A stretch of DNA of 49,863 bases from Acinetobacter portensis (GCF_009372215.1 NZ_LWRV01000030.1:1-49863); one strand, 5' to 3'. Shown: positions 1 to 8,782, counted from the stretch's first letter. Notes: generated by a model not told the origin, from the letters alone. Translations and numbers: made by a program.

Positions 1-13
1 TCTGCTAGTCTAG

Positions 14-1747
14 AGCCTTAATATTATTACAAAACGTGCCAATAAAGAAAAACCACTTAGTTTTGAAACAAAACTAGGAATTACATCTGCTGATAATTTT
101 CGTGGCGATAGTTTAGCGTATAACGTGGGTCAAACCATGTCCTTTAGTCAAGATCAGGTCGATGGCTTCTTCGGAATTGATTATACCCGTCGAGGTTCTC
201 AGTTCGATGCTCAAGCTAATCGAATTTCATTAAGTCCTTGGCAAGGCAGCACTATGGATACAGATACAATTGATATAAATGGACGTTTGAATTTCAATTT
301 AACTGATACACAAACTTTAAGTGTTGGTGCTCAGTACTATCAAGATAAACAAGATACAGATTACGGGCCAGATTATCGTTATATTGCAGATAAAACTCCA
401 CCATCACATCAAGCAATTAAAGGGTGGAATTTACCCAATCAACCCTTTACCAAGCGCTATGCGATTAACTCACAATATCAAAACCAAGATTTCTTGGGTC
501 AAAACCTGAATATAGAAGCATATTATCGAAATGAAAAATCTCGATTTGTGCCTTATGGTTATTTAGCAGATGGTAAAACAGTCAAACAAAGTCAATCTAA
601 TGTCGATTTTGCAGGTATACGCAGTACGATTCAATCTGACTTTAAAATTGCAGATCGAGATTTAACATTAAATTACGGTCTAGATTATGATTGGGAAAAA
701 GATCATCAATGGGCTGACTTATATATCGCTAATAATCAAGGTTTAGAATATATCCCTACAGGGCAAAAACAAGGACAGGGACCAGACACACAAATTCAAA
801 ATATTGGGACTTTTGTGCAAGGTGACTTTGCTTTAAATGATCAACTCAATATTCAAGCAGGTGTACGTTATCAATATGTGCAAGCAGATACAAAAGGCTA
901 TTTAACTGCACGTGACCCTGCAACTTGGATGCCTGCAGATTCAACCGATTCAGGAAAATTCCTATTTAATATTGGGTCTGTTTATAAAATTAATGATGAA
1001 CAACAAATATATGCCAATTTTTCACAAGGCTTTAGCTATCCAGATGTGCAACGTGTATTACGTGATGTCGCAGCTTATACTCTAACAACATCGGGTATAG
1101 AACCCATTACAGTAAATAGTTATGAACTAGGTTGGCGTTTAGACCAGAATAAAGGGCTTAATTTAGGGCTTACAGGTTTTTATAATACCTCAGATAAAGT
1201 CGTTCAATTTAATTCTAACCGCTCTGTGAATGTTGTAGATACCGACCAACGGATTTATGGGCTAGAAGCAACAGCATCATATCCATTTCTTGAGAACTTT
1301 AAAGTAGGCGGAACTTTAGGTTATACACGTGGTCAATACAAAGATGCAGCCAAACAATGGCATGAACTTAATTCTTTTGTCGTATCGCCTGTAAAGGGAA
1401 CGATTTTTGCTGAATGGGACAATAAAGAAGGTTCTGGTATTCGTGCACAAATGCAGGCAATTAAAGGCACTGACAAAGCGTATAACGATGACTTAAAATT
1501 AGATGAATTAGGTTTAGCAAAAAATGATAGTAATAGTGCAGCTAGAATTAGGGGGTATACCACTATGGATATCCTCGCACATTTTCCGATTGCAAAAGGT
1601 CGTGTAGATTTTGGTATTTACAATGTTTGGGATAAACAGTATCTATCTGTTTTTGCACAACAGGCAGCAATGACCAATGATAATGGTTTATTGCGTATTC
1701 CATCGGAAGGTCGAACATTTGCGCTAAGTTATACCATTAACTACTAA
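14..1747 (+). pseudogene. TonB-dependent siderophore receptor, 3' part (5' end broken or cut)
   Basis: This is the C-terminal part of an outer-membrane TonB-dependent receptor that would import a ferric siderophore. The readable part is mostly beta-barrel (alternating aromatic/polar strands such as YGLDYDWEK and FSQGFSYPDVQR) and ends in the barrel signature YTINY. Upstream of the first start codon (GTG at 125) the frame still codes for receptor-like sequence: LNIITKRANKEKPLSFETKLG follows the end of the plug domain (usual motif GGxINIITKR). That frame meets a TAG stop at 11-13, exactly where the conserved plug motif should stand. The 125 start is therefore not real: the gene is either truncated or frameshifted, or bases 1-13 are a contig-edge artefact. 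The overall pattern resembles IutA-type hydroxamate receptors, but this is a weak call. A LysR gene and an SDR gene follow. Confidence 0.75.
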
Positions 1748-1768
1748 CTAACATCTTAGGATTAGATT

Positions 1769-1803
1769 ATTAGAGCTTCCCAATATTCTTTGGTTGGCTC
1801 TAA
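1769..1803 (+). terminator. Putative terminator after the TonB receptor
   Basis: Arms ATTAGAGC (1769-1776) and GCTCTAAT (1797-1804) enclose a further CCAA/TTGG pairing. The hairpin lies about 20 bases after the receptor stop codon. The T tract behind it is poor, so the call is moderate. Confidence 0.4.
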
Positions 1804-1857
1804 TTTGTAAGCAGTTAAAAAATTTAGAGTGTTAAATCGTACAGCATAATATTTATC

Positions 1858-2757
1858 TTAATCATTATGATTGTCTACAAATTGAGAAACCAACCAATTA
1901 TAAACTTTCATAAGGTTTTCAGTATTTGATGAATGACGAGGTGAAACTAAATAAAAGCCCGTTTCCATCTTTAAAGTATGCTCAACAACTTGAATCAGCT
2001 TTTTAGTTTGTAATTCCTCACGAATAAAAATTGGATTTACCAACGCAATTCCTTGTGCGGAAATTGCGGCATCAATCGCAAGAGTTGTTTGATTAAAGCG
2101 AATATTCTTAAGTGTGTTTAATGGTAATTCCACGTTAGATTTTTCTAAAAAAATAGACCATAAATTATGTGCATCGTGTAAGAAGGTATAGTTGAATAAA
2201 TTATCTAAACTTAAGTATTGATTTTCTAACTTTACTAATTGCGGACTTGCAACAATAACAAAAGAATCTTGCAAAAGTAATGCTGTATTCAAACCTCCTC
2301 CCAATGGAGGGCTACCATAGCGTATTGCTAAATCTACACCGTCATTTTGAAAATGAGATATTTTTTCAGTTGCCAAAATTTGTAATTCAATATCAGGGTG
2401 CATCGCCGTGAAGTCGGCAAGCCTTGGGATTAACCATTTAGAAGCAAAAGTAGGTGTCGCACTAATGGTGATATGTTGCTTTTCATGGACAAAAGATTGA
2501 GTTGCTTCATGAATTAAAGCAAAAGCTTGATGGATACTATAAGCATAATTTCGCCCATTCGCTGTTAATGAAACACCTTTTGAATGCCTTTCGAATAGTT
2601 TTACACCTAACTCTTCTTCTAAACTGCGAATTTGTTGTGCAACAGCACTTTGTGTCACATTGAGTTCATTCGCTGCCAATTTAAAACTTAAATGTCGACT
2701 TGCTGACTCAAATGCTTTTAAAGCATTTAATGAAGGGAGTTTTTTTAGTATTTTCAT
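1858..2757 (-). CDS. LysR-family transcriptional regulator (GcvA-like)
   Basis: A 299-residue DNA-binding regulator of normal LysR length. The N-terminal winged helix-turn-helix spans about residues 10-65 (LNALKAFESASRHLSFKLAA, then NVTQSAVAQQIRSLEEELG), which is the GcvA/AmpR style of LysR head. The rest is a periplasmic-binding-protein-like co-inducer domain. It is divergent from the short-chain dehydrogenase starting at 2884, with about 125 bases between the two starts. That is the usual arrangement when a LysR protein controls its neighbour. The inducer cannot be told from sequence. Confidence 0.9.
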   Translation of the reverse strand: MKILKKLPSLNALKAFESASRHLSFKLAANELNVTQSAVAQQIRSLEEELGVKLFERHSKGVSLTANGRNYAYSIHQAFALIHEATQSFVHEKQHITISATPTFASKWLIPRLADFTAMHPDIELQILATEKISHFQNDGVDLAIRYGSPPLGGGLNTALLLQDSFVIVASPQLVKLENQYLSLDNLFNYTFLHDAHNLWSIFLEKSNVELPLNTLKNIRFNQTTLAIDAAISAQGIALVNPIFIREELQTKKLIQVVEHTLKMETGFYLVSPRHSSNTENLMKVYNWLVSQFVDNHND

Positions 2758-2883
2758 AAATATATACAGTAGTTTTTCTACAGTTAAAACAAAGAGAATC
2801 TTGGGTAAAGAATAAAAACTAACATGCTATGCTGTTTTAAATAGAGCAATATATAACATTAATTGAATTTTAGGATAGCACAC

Positions 2884-3588
2884 ATGACTGTAGAAAAAGT
2901 AGCGTTAGTTATAGCAGGTGGTAGTGGCATGGGTGCAGCTGCTGCGCGTCAATTACATCAAGATGGCTTTCATGTAGGTATTCTTTCATCTTCTGGAAAG
3001 GGAGAGAAACTTGCAAAAGAGTTAAATGGTATTGGAATTACAGGCTCAAATCAGTCTACAGAAGATATCAAAAAGCTTGTTGAATTGGCATATCAAAAAT
3101 GGGGACGTATTGATGTTTTAGTCAATAGTGCAGGGCACGGACCACGTGCGCCAATTCTAGAGATTACAGATGATCAGTGGCATTTAGGATTAGATACTTA
3201 CTTCATGAATATTATTCGAGCAACTCGAATTGTCACTCCAATAATGGAAAAACAAAATTCAGGTGTGATTATTAATATTTCAAGTGCTTGGACTTTTGAA
3301 CCAAGTGATATGTTCCCAACATCTGCTGTATTTCGCGCAGGTTTAGCTTCATTTACCAAAATATATGCAGATCAATATGCGGCAAAAAATATTCGAATGA
3401 ATAACATTTTACCTGGTTGGATTGATAGTCTTCCTGAATCCGAAGATCGCCGTATATCTGTACCATTACAGAGATATGGTACCAGTGAAGAAATTGCAGC
3501 AACCGTAAGTTTTTTAGCATCTAAAGGTGCAGGATATATTACGGGACAGAATATCCGTGTTGATGGTGGCATTACACGTTCGGTTTAA
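2884..3588 (+). CDS. Short-chain dehydrogenase/reductase (SDR) family oxidoreductase
   Basis: A classical SDR of about 234 residues with an NAD(P)-binding Rossmann fold. Visible motifs are a glycine-rich loop (AGGSGMGAAAA, a variant of TGxxxGIG), the structural NSAG motif (VLVNSAGHGPRA), the catalytic Ser in INISSAW, and the C-terminal YITGQNIRVDGG typical of the family. The usual YxxxK is not present in standard form. The matching segment reads FRAGLASFTKIYADQ, with Phe in place of the catalytic Tyr, so activity may be altered. ATG at 2884 is preferred over the TTG at 2863 because AGGA lies 8 bases before it. It is probably controlled by the divergent LysR gene. The substrate is unknown. Confidence 0.85.
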   Translation: MTVEKVALVIAGGSGMGAAAARQLHQDGFHVGILSSSGKGEKLAKELNGIGITGSNQSTEDIKKLVELAYQKWGRIDVLVNSAGHGPRAPILEITDDQWHLGLDTYFMNIIRATRIVTPIMEKQNSGVIINISSAWTFEPSDMFPTSAVFRAGLASFTKIYADQYAAKNIRMNNILPGWIDSLPESEDRRISVPLQRYGTSEEIAATVSFLASKGAGYITGQNIRVDGGITRSV

Positions 3589-3601
3589 AATACATACAAA
3601 T

Positions 3602-3641
3602 ATGATCAATCAATTCTAGTATTTTATGATTGTTTGATCAT
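3602..3641 (+). terminator. Stem-loop after the SDR gene
   Basis: ATGATCAATCAAT (3602-3614) pairs with ATTGTTTGATCAT (3629-3641) with one mismatch over 13 bp and a 14-base loop, starting 13 bases after the SDR stop. No strong T tract follows, so it may be a weak terminator or an mRNA end structure. Confidence 0.45.
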
Positions 3642-3749
3642 TAAAACTCCCCAAACCCATACATATAAAATAGGACCTAAATACAAATACTCAGTTTTAT
3701 GCTTTATAAATTGATGATTAATCAAATCTAAAAACCACAAACATGAATA

Positions 3750-3792
3750 TTACTCATCTTTTATTGAATTTATATCGTTTTACTCATCTTTT
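3750..3792. promoter_or_regulatory. 13-bp direct repeat upstream of mesX
   Basis: TTACTCATCTTTT occurs at 3750-3762 and again at 3780-3792, exactly 30 bases (about three helical turns) apart. It lies 65-110 bases before the mesX start. This spacing fits a two-site binding region for an unknown regulator. No known operator consensus was recognised. Confidence 0.4.
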
Positions 3793-3856
3793 GATTCAAG
3801 CTTAAATAAGCTCATACAGAAATTTAGCTTTTTATAAAAATTTAGGGTGAATCTTC

Positions 3857-4855
3857 ATGAGTAAGAAATTTGAGTGTTCAATTAAGCGTATTCGCTTTGA
3901 TGAAAACTATGAGCCAGCAAATAATACACGTTTAACAACTAACTTTGCCAATTTGGCTCGTGGTGAAAGTCGCCAAGAAAATCTTCGTAGAACATTAGCG
4001 ATGATCAATAATCGTTTCAATACTTTGGCAAGTGTTGATAATCCTAAAGCCGATCGTTATTCACTTGAAATTGACATCATTTCTGCTGAAATTGATATCG
4101 AAGGTAATGGTCAAACGTTTCCGTTCATTGAAATGCTGAAAAGTACCATTACAGATCACAAAACCAATGAACGTATTGAAGGCATGATTGGTAATAGCTT
4201 TTCATCTTATGTACGTGATTACGATTTTAGCGTCGTTTTATTGGAAAATGGCTTCAAAACAGGCGAAAAACCTGAAAACTTTGGTGATTTACACGGGAAA
4301 CTTTATCAACATTTAGTAAATTCAGATGTGTTTAAAGCCGAATTTAGCAAACAACCTGTGATTTGTTTGAGTGTTTCAACATCTAAAACTTATTTCCGTA
4401 CGGCAAATCTTCATCCTGTATTAGGTGTGGAGTATAAAAATGATGAACATTCACGTACAGACGACTATTTCGCAAAAATGGGTTTAAGCGTTCGTTATTT
4501 CAAACCTGAAAATGGTAATGCACCTTTAGCATTCTACTTTGCAGGCGATTTACTCCGTGATTATACCGATTTCGAATTAATCAGCGCGATCAGTACCATG
4601 GAAAGCTTTCAAAAAATTTATCGTCCTGAAATTTATAACAGCAATTCAGTTGCAGGCGTTGTGTATCAGCCAAGTTTGAGCTATCAAGATTATTCATTGA
4701 CTCGAATTGTCTATGACCGTGAAGAGCGTGGTCAACTTGCAGTTAAACAAGGGAAGTGGACTGAGGAAAATTTCATCAAGCCTTATAACGACATCCTGAA
4801 TAAATGGGCTGCAAACTTTAAAGTGAAAACAGCTCAGCAAGATCACGCTGCTTAA
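3857..4855 (+). CDS. mesX: MesX, DUF1852 partner of the methionine synthase core
   Basis: A 332-residue protein recognised as the DUF1852 family (opening MSKKFECSIKRIRFDENYEP, then the NTRLTTNFANLARGE block). Family knowledge: DUF1852 proteins sit next to a short MetE-like core protein and are needed together with it for folate-independent, oxygen-dependent methionine synthesis. The pair is named MesD/MesX. The gene has a good ribosome site (AGGGTGA before ATG 3857) and ends 42 bases before mesD, so the two look co-transcribed. A 13-bp direct repeat lies in the upstream region. The chemistry of MesX is not settled. An oxygenase-like role is inferred from its oxygen dependence. Confidence 0.88.
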   Translation: MSKKFECSIKRIRFDENYEPANNTRLTTNFANLARGESRQENLRRTLAMINNRFNTLASVDNPKADRYSLEIDIISAEIDIEGNGQTFPFIEMLKSTITDHKTNERIEGMIGNSFSSYVRDYDFSVVLLENGFKTGEKPENFGDLHGKLYQHLVNSDVFKAEFSKQPVICLSVSTSKTYFRTANLHPVLGVEYKNDEHSRTDDYFAKMGLSVRYFKPENGNAPLAFYFAGDLLRDYTDFELISAISTMESFQKIYRPEIYNSNSVAGVVYQPSLSYQDYSLTRIVYDREERGQLAVKQGKWTEENFIKPYNDILNKWAANFKVKTAQQDHAA

Positions 4856-4897
4856 TACATCACCGTTATTTACGAATTTAGAGAAAGAAGATTAGAC

Positions 4898-5929
4898 ATG
4901 GCAATTTTATTACCAACATCAACAGCAGGCAGCTTACCAAAACCATCTTGGCTTGCCGAACCTGAAAAGCTTTGGTCACCTTGGAAATTACAAGGCGATG
5001 AATTGTTAGAAGCAAAGCAAGATGCATTGCGTTTGTCATTACAAGAACAAGTACATGCTGGCATTGATATTGTGAGTGATGGCGAACAAACTCGTCAGCA
5101 TTTTGTGACAACCTTTATTGAACACTTAGATGGCGTAGATTTTGAAAAGCGTGAAACGGTTCGAATTCGTAATCGTTATGATGCAAGTGTGCCATCGGTC
5201 GTTGGTGCGGTAAGCCGTCAAAAGCCTGTATTTGTTGAAGATGCTAAGTTTTTACGCAGCCAAACCAATCAACCAATTAAATGGGCGTTGCCTGGCCCAA
5301 TGACTATGATTGATACGCTATATGATGGTCACTACAAAAGTCGTGAAAAATTGGCTTGGGAATTTGCAAAAATCCTTAATCAAGAAGCACGTGAATTAGA
5401 AGCTGCGGGTGTAGATATTATTCAGTTCGATGAACCTGCATTTAATGTGTTCTTCGATGAAGTGAATGATTGGGGTGTTGCAACATTAGAACGTGCACTT
5501 GAAGGCCTGAAATGTGAAACTGCTGTACATATTTGCTATGGCTACGGTATTAAAGCAAATACAGATTGGAAAAAGACTTTAGGCTCTGAATGGCGTCAAT
5601 ATGAAGAGGCATTTCCTAAACTACAACAATCTAAAATTGATATCGTATCTTTAGAATGCCAAAACTCACATGTACCAATGGATTTAATTGAGCTAATTCG
5701 TGGTAAAAAAGTGATGGTTGGCGCAATTGATGTTGCTTCTAATACTATTGAAACACCTGAAGAAGTCGCAAATACCTTACGTAAAGCACTTCAATTTGTA
5801 GATGCAGATAAACTTTATCCTTCAACAAACTGTGGTATGGCGCCATTATCTCGTCAAGTTGCACGTGGCAAGCTCAATGCTTTAAGTGCAGGCGCAGAAA
5901 TTATTCGTCAAGAACTTGGTGCTCAGTAA
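4898..5929 (+). CDS. mesD: MesD, MetE-like core methionine synthase
   Basis: A 343-residue protein corresponding only to the C-terminal catalytic barrel of cobalamin-independent methionine synthase MetE. It lacks the folate-binding N-terminal half. The zinc ligands expected from MetE can be placed: His211 and Cys213 (AVHICYGYG), Glu253 (SLECQNSH) and Cys312 (STNCGMAPL). Substrate-site motifs are also present (DGEQTRQHF, PGPMTM, FDEPAFN). It methylates homocysteine with an unknown methyl donor and needs the upstream MesX. It lies directly downstream of mesX and upstream of a flavin reductase. A plain annotation of metE would be misleading because the protein is half the usual length. Confidence 0.88.
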   Translation: MAILLPTSTAGSLPKPSWLAEPEKLWSPWKLQGDELLEAKQDALRLSLQEQVHAGIDIVSDGEQTRQHFVTTFIEHLDGVDFEKRETVRIRNRYDASVPSVVGAVSRQKPVFVEDAKFLRSQTNQPIKWALPGPMTMIDTLYDGHYKSREKLAWEFAKILNQEARELEAAGVDIIQFDEPAFNVFFDEVNDWGVATLERALEGLKCETAVHICYGYGIKANTDWKKTLGSEWRQYEEAFPKLQQSKIDIVSLECQNSHVPMDLIELIRGKKVMVGAIDVASNTIETPEEVANTLRKALQFVDADKLYPSTNCGMAPLSRQVARGKLNALSAGAEIIRQELGAQ

Positions 5930-5982
5930 TAAATTTTTAGCTATCAATAGCACATGAGATATAAAAAACACCTTCAGCACAT

Positions 5983-6046
5983 GCACCCATATGAGCAAAT
6001 TGGGTGCGTTGCGAAACCAAAAAACGAGGGTTCAGATGTAGAACCT
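5983..6046 (+). promoter_or_regulatory. Two stem-loops in the mesD-flavin reductase leader
   Basis: In the 129-base gap, GCACCCA (5983-5989) pairs with TGGGTGC (6001-6007), and GGTTC (6029-6033) pairs with GAACC (6041-6045). The second hairpin stands immediately before the AGGA ribosome site at 6047-6050. It could modulate translation or mRNA stability of the reductase. There is no T tract, so it is not a clear terminator. Confidence 0.35.
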
Positions 6047-6058
6047 AGGAACAAAGTG

Positions 6059-6553
6059 ATGATTCAAGCAACAGACTTTAAAAATGCAATGTCTTTATTA
6101 ACAAGTGCCGTAAATGTTGTAACTACAGCAGGTACATCTGGTATGCATGGATTTACAGCTTCTGCAGTATGTAGTGTTACCGATACACCACCGACATTAT
6201 TGGTCTGCATGAATCAATCATCACGTTCTCACATGCATTTTATTGAAAATGAAATTCTGACTGTGAATGTTTTGGGCGCACAACATGAGCAGATTTCTAA
6301 TGCATTTGCATCGAGTAAATTCACTTCAGATCAGCGGTTTAAACTTGGTTCATGGACAACACTAGAAACTGGTTCGCCTGTTTTAAAAAATGCTTTAGCA
6401 AGTTTTGATTGTGAAATTGATCAAATTCAACAGATAGGAACTCATAGTATTTTTATGTGTCGTGTGGTTGCCATACAACAAAGCCAGCAGGAGCAAGCTT
6501 TGGTTTATTTTAACCGCGCTTATCATCAAGTTGGTCAATTAGAAAATGCTTAA
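6059..6553 (+). CDS. Flavin reductase family protein (HpaC/RutF-like)
   Basis: A 164-residue flavin reductase-like domain protein. The split FMN-binding barrel is seen in ALTSAVNVVTT-like and GFTASAVCSVTDTPPTLLVC segments, and ends in VYFNRAYHQV. Such enzymes reduce free FMN or FAD with NAD(P)H and hand it to a partner oxygenase. Here the likely partner is the MesX/MesD pair just upstream, which would fit an oxygen-dependent reaction; that link is inference from position. ATG 6059 is chosen because AGGA (6047-6050) lies 8 bases before it. The longer frame from 5954 has no family-like residues and covers the leader hairpins. Confidence 0.85.
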   Translation: MIQATDFKNAMSLLTSAVNVVTTAGTSGMHGFTASAVCSVTDTPPTLLVCMNQSSRSHMHFIENEILTVNVLGAQHEQISNAFASSKFTSDQRFKLGSWTTLETGSPVLKNALASFDCEIDQIQQIGTHSIFMCRVVAIQQSQQEQALVYFNRAYHQVGQLENA

Positions 6554-6562
6554 ATAAAACAT

Positions 6563-6588
6563 AAAACCCATATAAAAATATGGGTTTT
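6563..6588 (+). terminator. Terminator of the mes operon
   Basis: AAAACCCATAT / ATATGGGTTTT is a perfect 11-bp stem with an AAAA loop, 10 bases after the reductase stop. The T run sits in the 3' arm. Confidence 0.65.
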
Positions 6589-6641
6589 AATCACTCAAAA
6601 AATAGATAATTAATTGATTTAAATATAAAAATAATAAAAAT

Positions 6642-7349
6642 TTAACAGATTAATAACAACCTATACTCACCATCATTTTCAATAGGCGCTCGATGAACAC
6701 AAGGTAAAACTTGTTGTGTAGGATGATCAACCGCTAAACGCCATAAATGTCCTGTCGCTAAATTTGTAGGTTTGGCATTTGGTTTGGGTTGATAGTGTAA
6801 ATCAAAAAAATACTCTTCTAAAAATTGATCAAATTCAGCATCTTGATCATTTTGTCCATCATATAAGTCTTTCAGTTTTTTTCTAATTTCAGGAATTAAT
6901 ATTTTTTGTTCAACTTGATCATTCGCAATAATATCGCTTGCAGCACCATAATATGTACATAAAAAAGTATCTGTTGCTATAGGCGAACGATCAACATGAT
7001 ATGAGTACACATCTGTTGAAATAAAATCGAGTTCATCATCACGTTCGTAACATTTAAGCAAATTCAAAGAAGGAGAGGCTCCAAAATCGGTTAAAAGCTG
7101 AATATCGCTTAAAATTATTTTTCGAGCTAAATTTCCATTTTCAGACAGATTTAACGCCAATAGATCTTCAATTGAAATCTCTGTGATATTTTCTTCTAAT
7201 GAAAGTTTGCAAACAATCTCTTCGAAATCTCCAAACAAATTCCTTTGCCAGCAAATCGCATTATTTAATCCTTGAAATGTTGTATTAACCAATTCAGGGA
7301 AGTCATTCACGACTTTAATTTGAGGATTATCTAAAAATGGATTGTTCAT
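6642..7349 (-). CDS. DUF1826-like protein
   Basis: A 235-residue protein matching the DUF1826 pattern as I remember it: a central HVD followed by LCTYYG, and a C-terminal VHRAP then RLLL. Read as metal ligands, these give His118-x-Asp120, His219, and Arg230 eleven residues later. That spacing resembles Fe(II)/2-oxoglutarate dioxygenases (HxD...H...R). DUF1826 genes in other proteobacteria are often found in zinc-limitation (Zur) regulons, but I see no clear Zur box here. The start ATG has no strong ribosome site. The function is unproven and the dioxygenase reading is my inference. Confidence 0.6.
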   Translation of the reverse strand: MNNPFLDNPQIKVVNDFPELVNTTFQGLNNAICWQRNLFGDFEEIVCKLSLEENITEISIEDLLALNLSENGNLARKIILSDIQLLTDFGASPSLNLLKCYERDDELDFISTDVYSYHVDRSPIATDTFLCTYYGAASDIIANDQVEQKILIPEIRKKLKDLYDGQNDQDAEFDQFLEEYFFDLHYQPKPNAKPTNLATGHLWRLAVDHPTQQVLPCVHRAPIENDGEYRLLLIC

Positions 7350-7508
7350 GCAAAAATGGAAGATTCATAATATGTGTTTCATCATACACGCAGGTTTGTA
7401 TAAATACAGCGTGATTAATCTACATCTAGGCGTTAGAACGTCTAAAAAGATAAATAATGAAAGAAACAATATTGAAGGAGAAATATCTGATGATGTGTAG
7501 TGTGCAGG

Positions 7509-7742
7509 CTAATTCTGTTTGGCTTTTTGGCGTAAGACATACAAATATAAGCTTTCTACTTTTTCACGTGCCCATGGTGTGGTACGTAAGAATCGCAATG
7601 ATGATTTAACACTTGGATCTATGCAAAAACATCTAATTTCAATTTTATGACTTAAACCTTCAAAGCCACCGTAGTAATCTAATAATTCTTCTAAAATGTC
7701 AGCAAGTTTTTTGCCGTGTAAAGGGTCATTGGAGGTGTTCAT
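7509..7742 (-). CDS. VF530-family small DNA-binding protein (DUF2132)
   Basis: A 77-residue protein with the full VF530/DUF2132 signature: DPLHGKKLADILEELLDYYG, IEIRCFCIDPSVKSSLRFLR and TTPWAREKVESLYL. Family members are compact helical proteins reported to resemble DNA-binding modules, and their role is unknown. ATG 7742 is used. The frame runs 9 bases further to a TTG (7751) with no better ribosome site. It stands alone between the DUF1826-like gene and the heme cluster. Confidence 0.85.
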   Translation of the reverse strand: MNTSNDPLHGKKLADILEELLDYYGGFEGLSHKIEIRCFCIDPSVKSSLRFLRTTPWAREKVESLYLYVLRQKAKQN

Positions 7743-7751
7743 AGTAGACAA

Positions 7752-8120
7752 CCATATTGTGGGAGACCATTATTATAACCTGAGCTAGTTGGAAAATGAG
7801 AGCTTTGGAAGATGCATAAAGTATTTAAAATAATTAATAACTAGAAAGCTTTTTAATGTATGTATGGAATTCATGATTTAAATCTGCAATGTATTGTAGC
7901 AGTAGGTATATGAAGCTATTTTCCAGTATATTTTATTTAACATAATATACATTATACGAAATGAATCAAACTTAGAATTCTACATACTGAATACTATCGA
8001 TTGTTCATTATTTTCTGTTGCTTGCACAAATATATCTGTTTAAAGCAAATAAGATGTCCGTGCTCACAGTTCGCATAAGTTGTTGTTTTGTTTTCAAACC
8101 AATATAAGTTATTTAGAATT
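7752..8120. other. Gene-free AT-rich spacer
   Basis: About 370 bases with no plausible coding frame, tRNA or clear repeat. It presumably holds the promoter of the VF530 gene near its left end. Nothing else could be supported. Confidence 0.5.
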
Positions 8121-8160
8121 AAAAAACTAAAGAACACTTCGAATGAAATATTCTTTAGTT
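8121..8160 (-). terminator. Terminator of the heme-uptake operon
   Basis: AACTAAAGAA (8125-8134) and TTCTTTAGTT (8151-8160) form a perfect 10-bp stem. On the minus strand it is followed by a run of six T. It lies 20 bases beyond the heme oxygenase stop. Confidence 0.75.
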
Positions 8161-8179
8161 TCTTATAACTTGTATCGTT

Positions 8180-8782
8180 CTATCTAAGTTTCTGAATGTT
8201 TTCTAATGCACGACCAAAATGTGCAAATCCTTGTAATGCTCCATCAACAATTTTATTCTGCTGATCTTGAGTAAAATCTGCCTGATCTAATGCTTGTTTA
8301 AATCTTTTCCATACACGCATACGACCTTCAGGATATGCAGCTAAATTACTAGCACCGAATGTTTCAGATAAACCTAGTTTACTTTGTGCCTCTTTGAACA
8401 AAAATGCAGCACCCAATGTAGAACCTTCAGAAACATAGATCCAACCCAATGCCTGTAAATAATCTACTGATTTTATGGAAGTTAAATCACTTTTACCTTT
8501 TGGAATCGCATCTAAATCCTTTAAATCTTTTAGTGCAGCTTCAGAACGGCCACGAATTTCTAAGTCAGGAATAAGCTTTGAAACTTCAGGATATGTATAT
8601 AGATGCTCGATATCTTTTTGGAAATAATATTGTGATAAGGTAAATTTTATATAATTCTCTTTACTATCAAAGACTTTTGCTTGAGCCATTAAAACTTCCA
8701 TTCGATCATGTTCATGCGATGTTTCCGCTTTTAATCGTGCTGAAATTGAGCAATCTGTTGCTGTGTTCTGTTGATGATTCAT
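8180..8782 (-). CDS. hemO: Biliverdin-producing heme oxygenase
   Basis: A roughly 200-residue all-helical heme oxygenase that opens imported heme to biliverdin, CO and iron in the cytoplasm. The proximal-ligand region reads RLKAETSHEHDRME; by alignment with the family (Thr+4) the second His is the heme ligand. The distal helix has the glycine-rich GWIYVSEGSTLGAA. ATG 8782 is preferred because GGATGGA lies just before it. The ATG at 8797 has no ribosome site. The gene is last in a minus-strand set after the sigma factor, anti-sigma factor and TonB receptor, which marks the set as heme acquisition. Confidence 0.88.
   Translation of the reverse strand: MNHQQNTATDCSISARLKAETSHEHDRMEVLMAQAKVFDSKENYIKFTLSQYYFQKDIEHLYTYPEVSKLIPDLEIRGRSEAALKDLKDLDAIPKGKSDLTSIKSVDYLQALGWIYVSEGSTLGAAFLFKEAQSKLGLSETFGASNLAAYPEGRMRVWKRFKQALDQADFTQDQQNKIVDGALQGFAHFGRALENIQKLR

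Noticed and set aside
3589..3856. S-adenosylmethionine riboswitch before the methionine genes
   Set aside because: No SAM-riboswitch core or multi-helix junction could be seen; only a stem-loop and a direct repeat.
5954..6058. N-terminal extension of the flavin reductase frame
   Set aside because: It has no family-like residues, covers two hairpins, and a good AGGA site points to ATG 6059.
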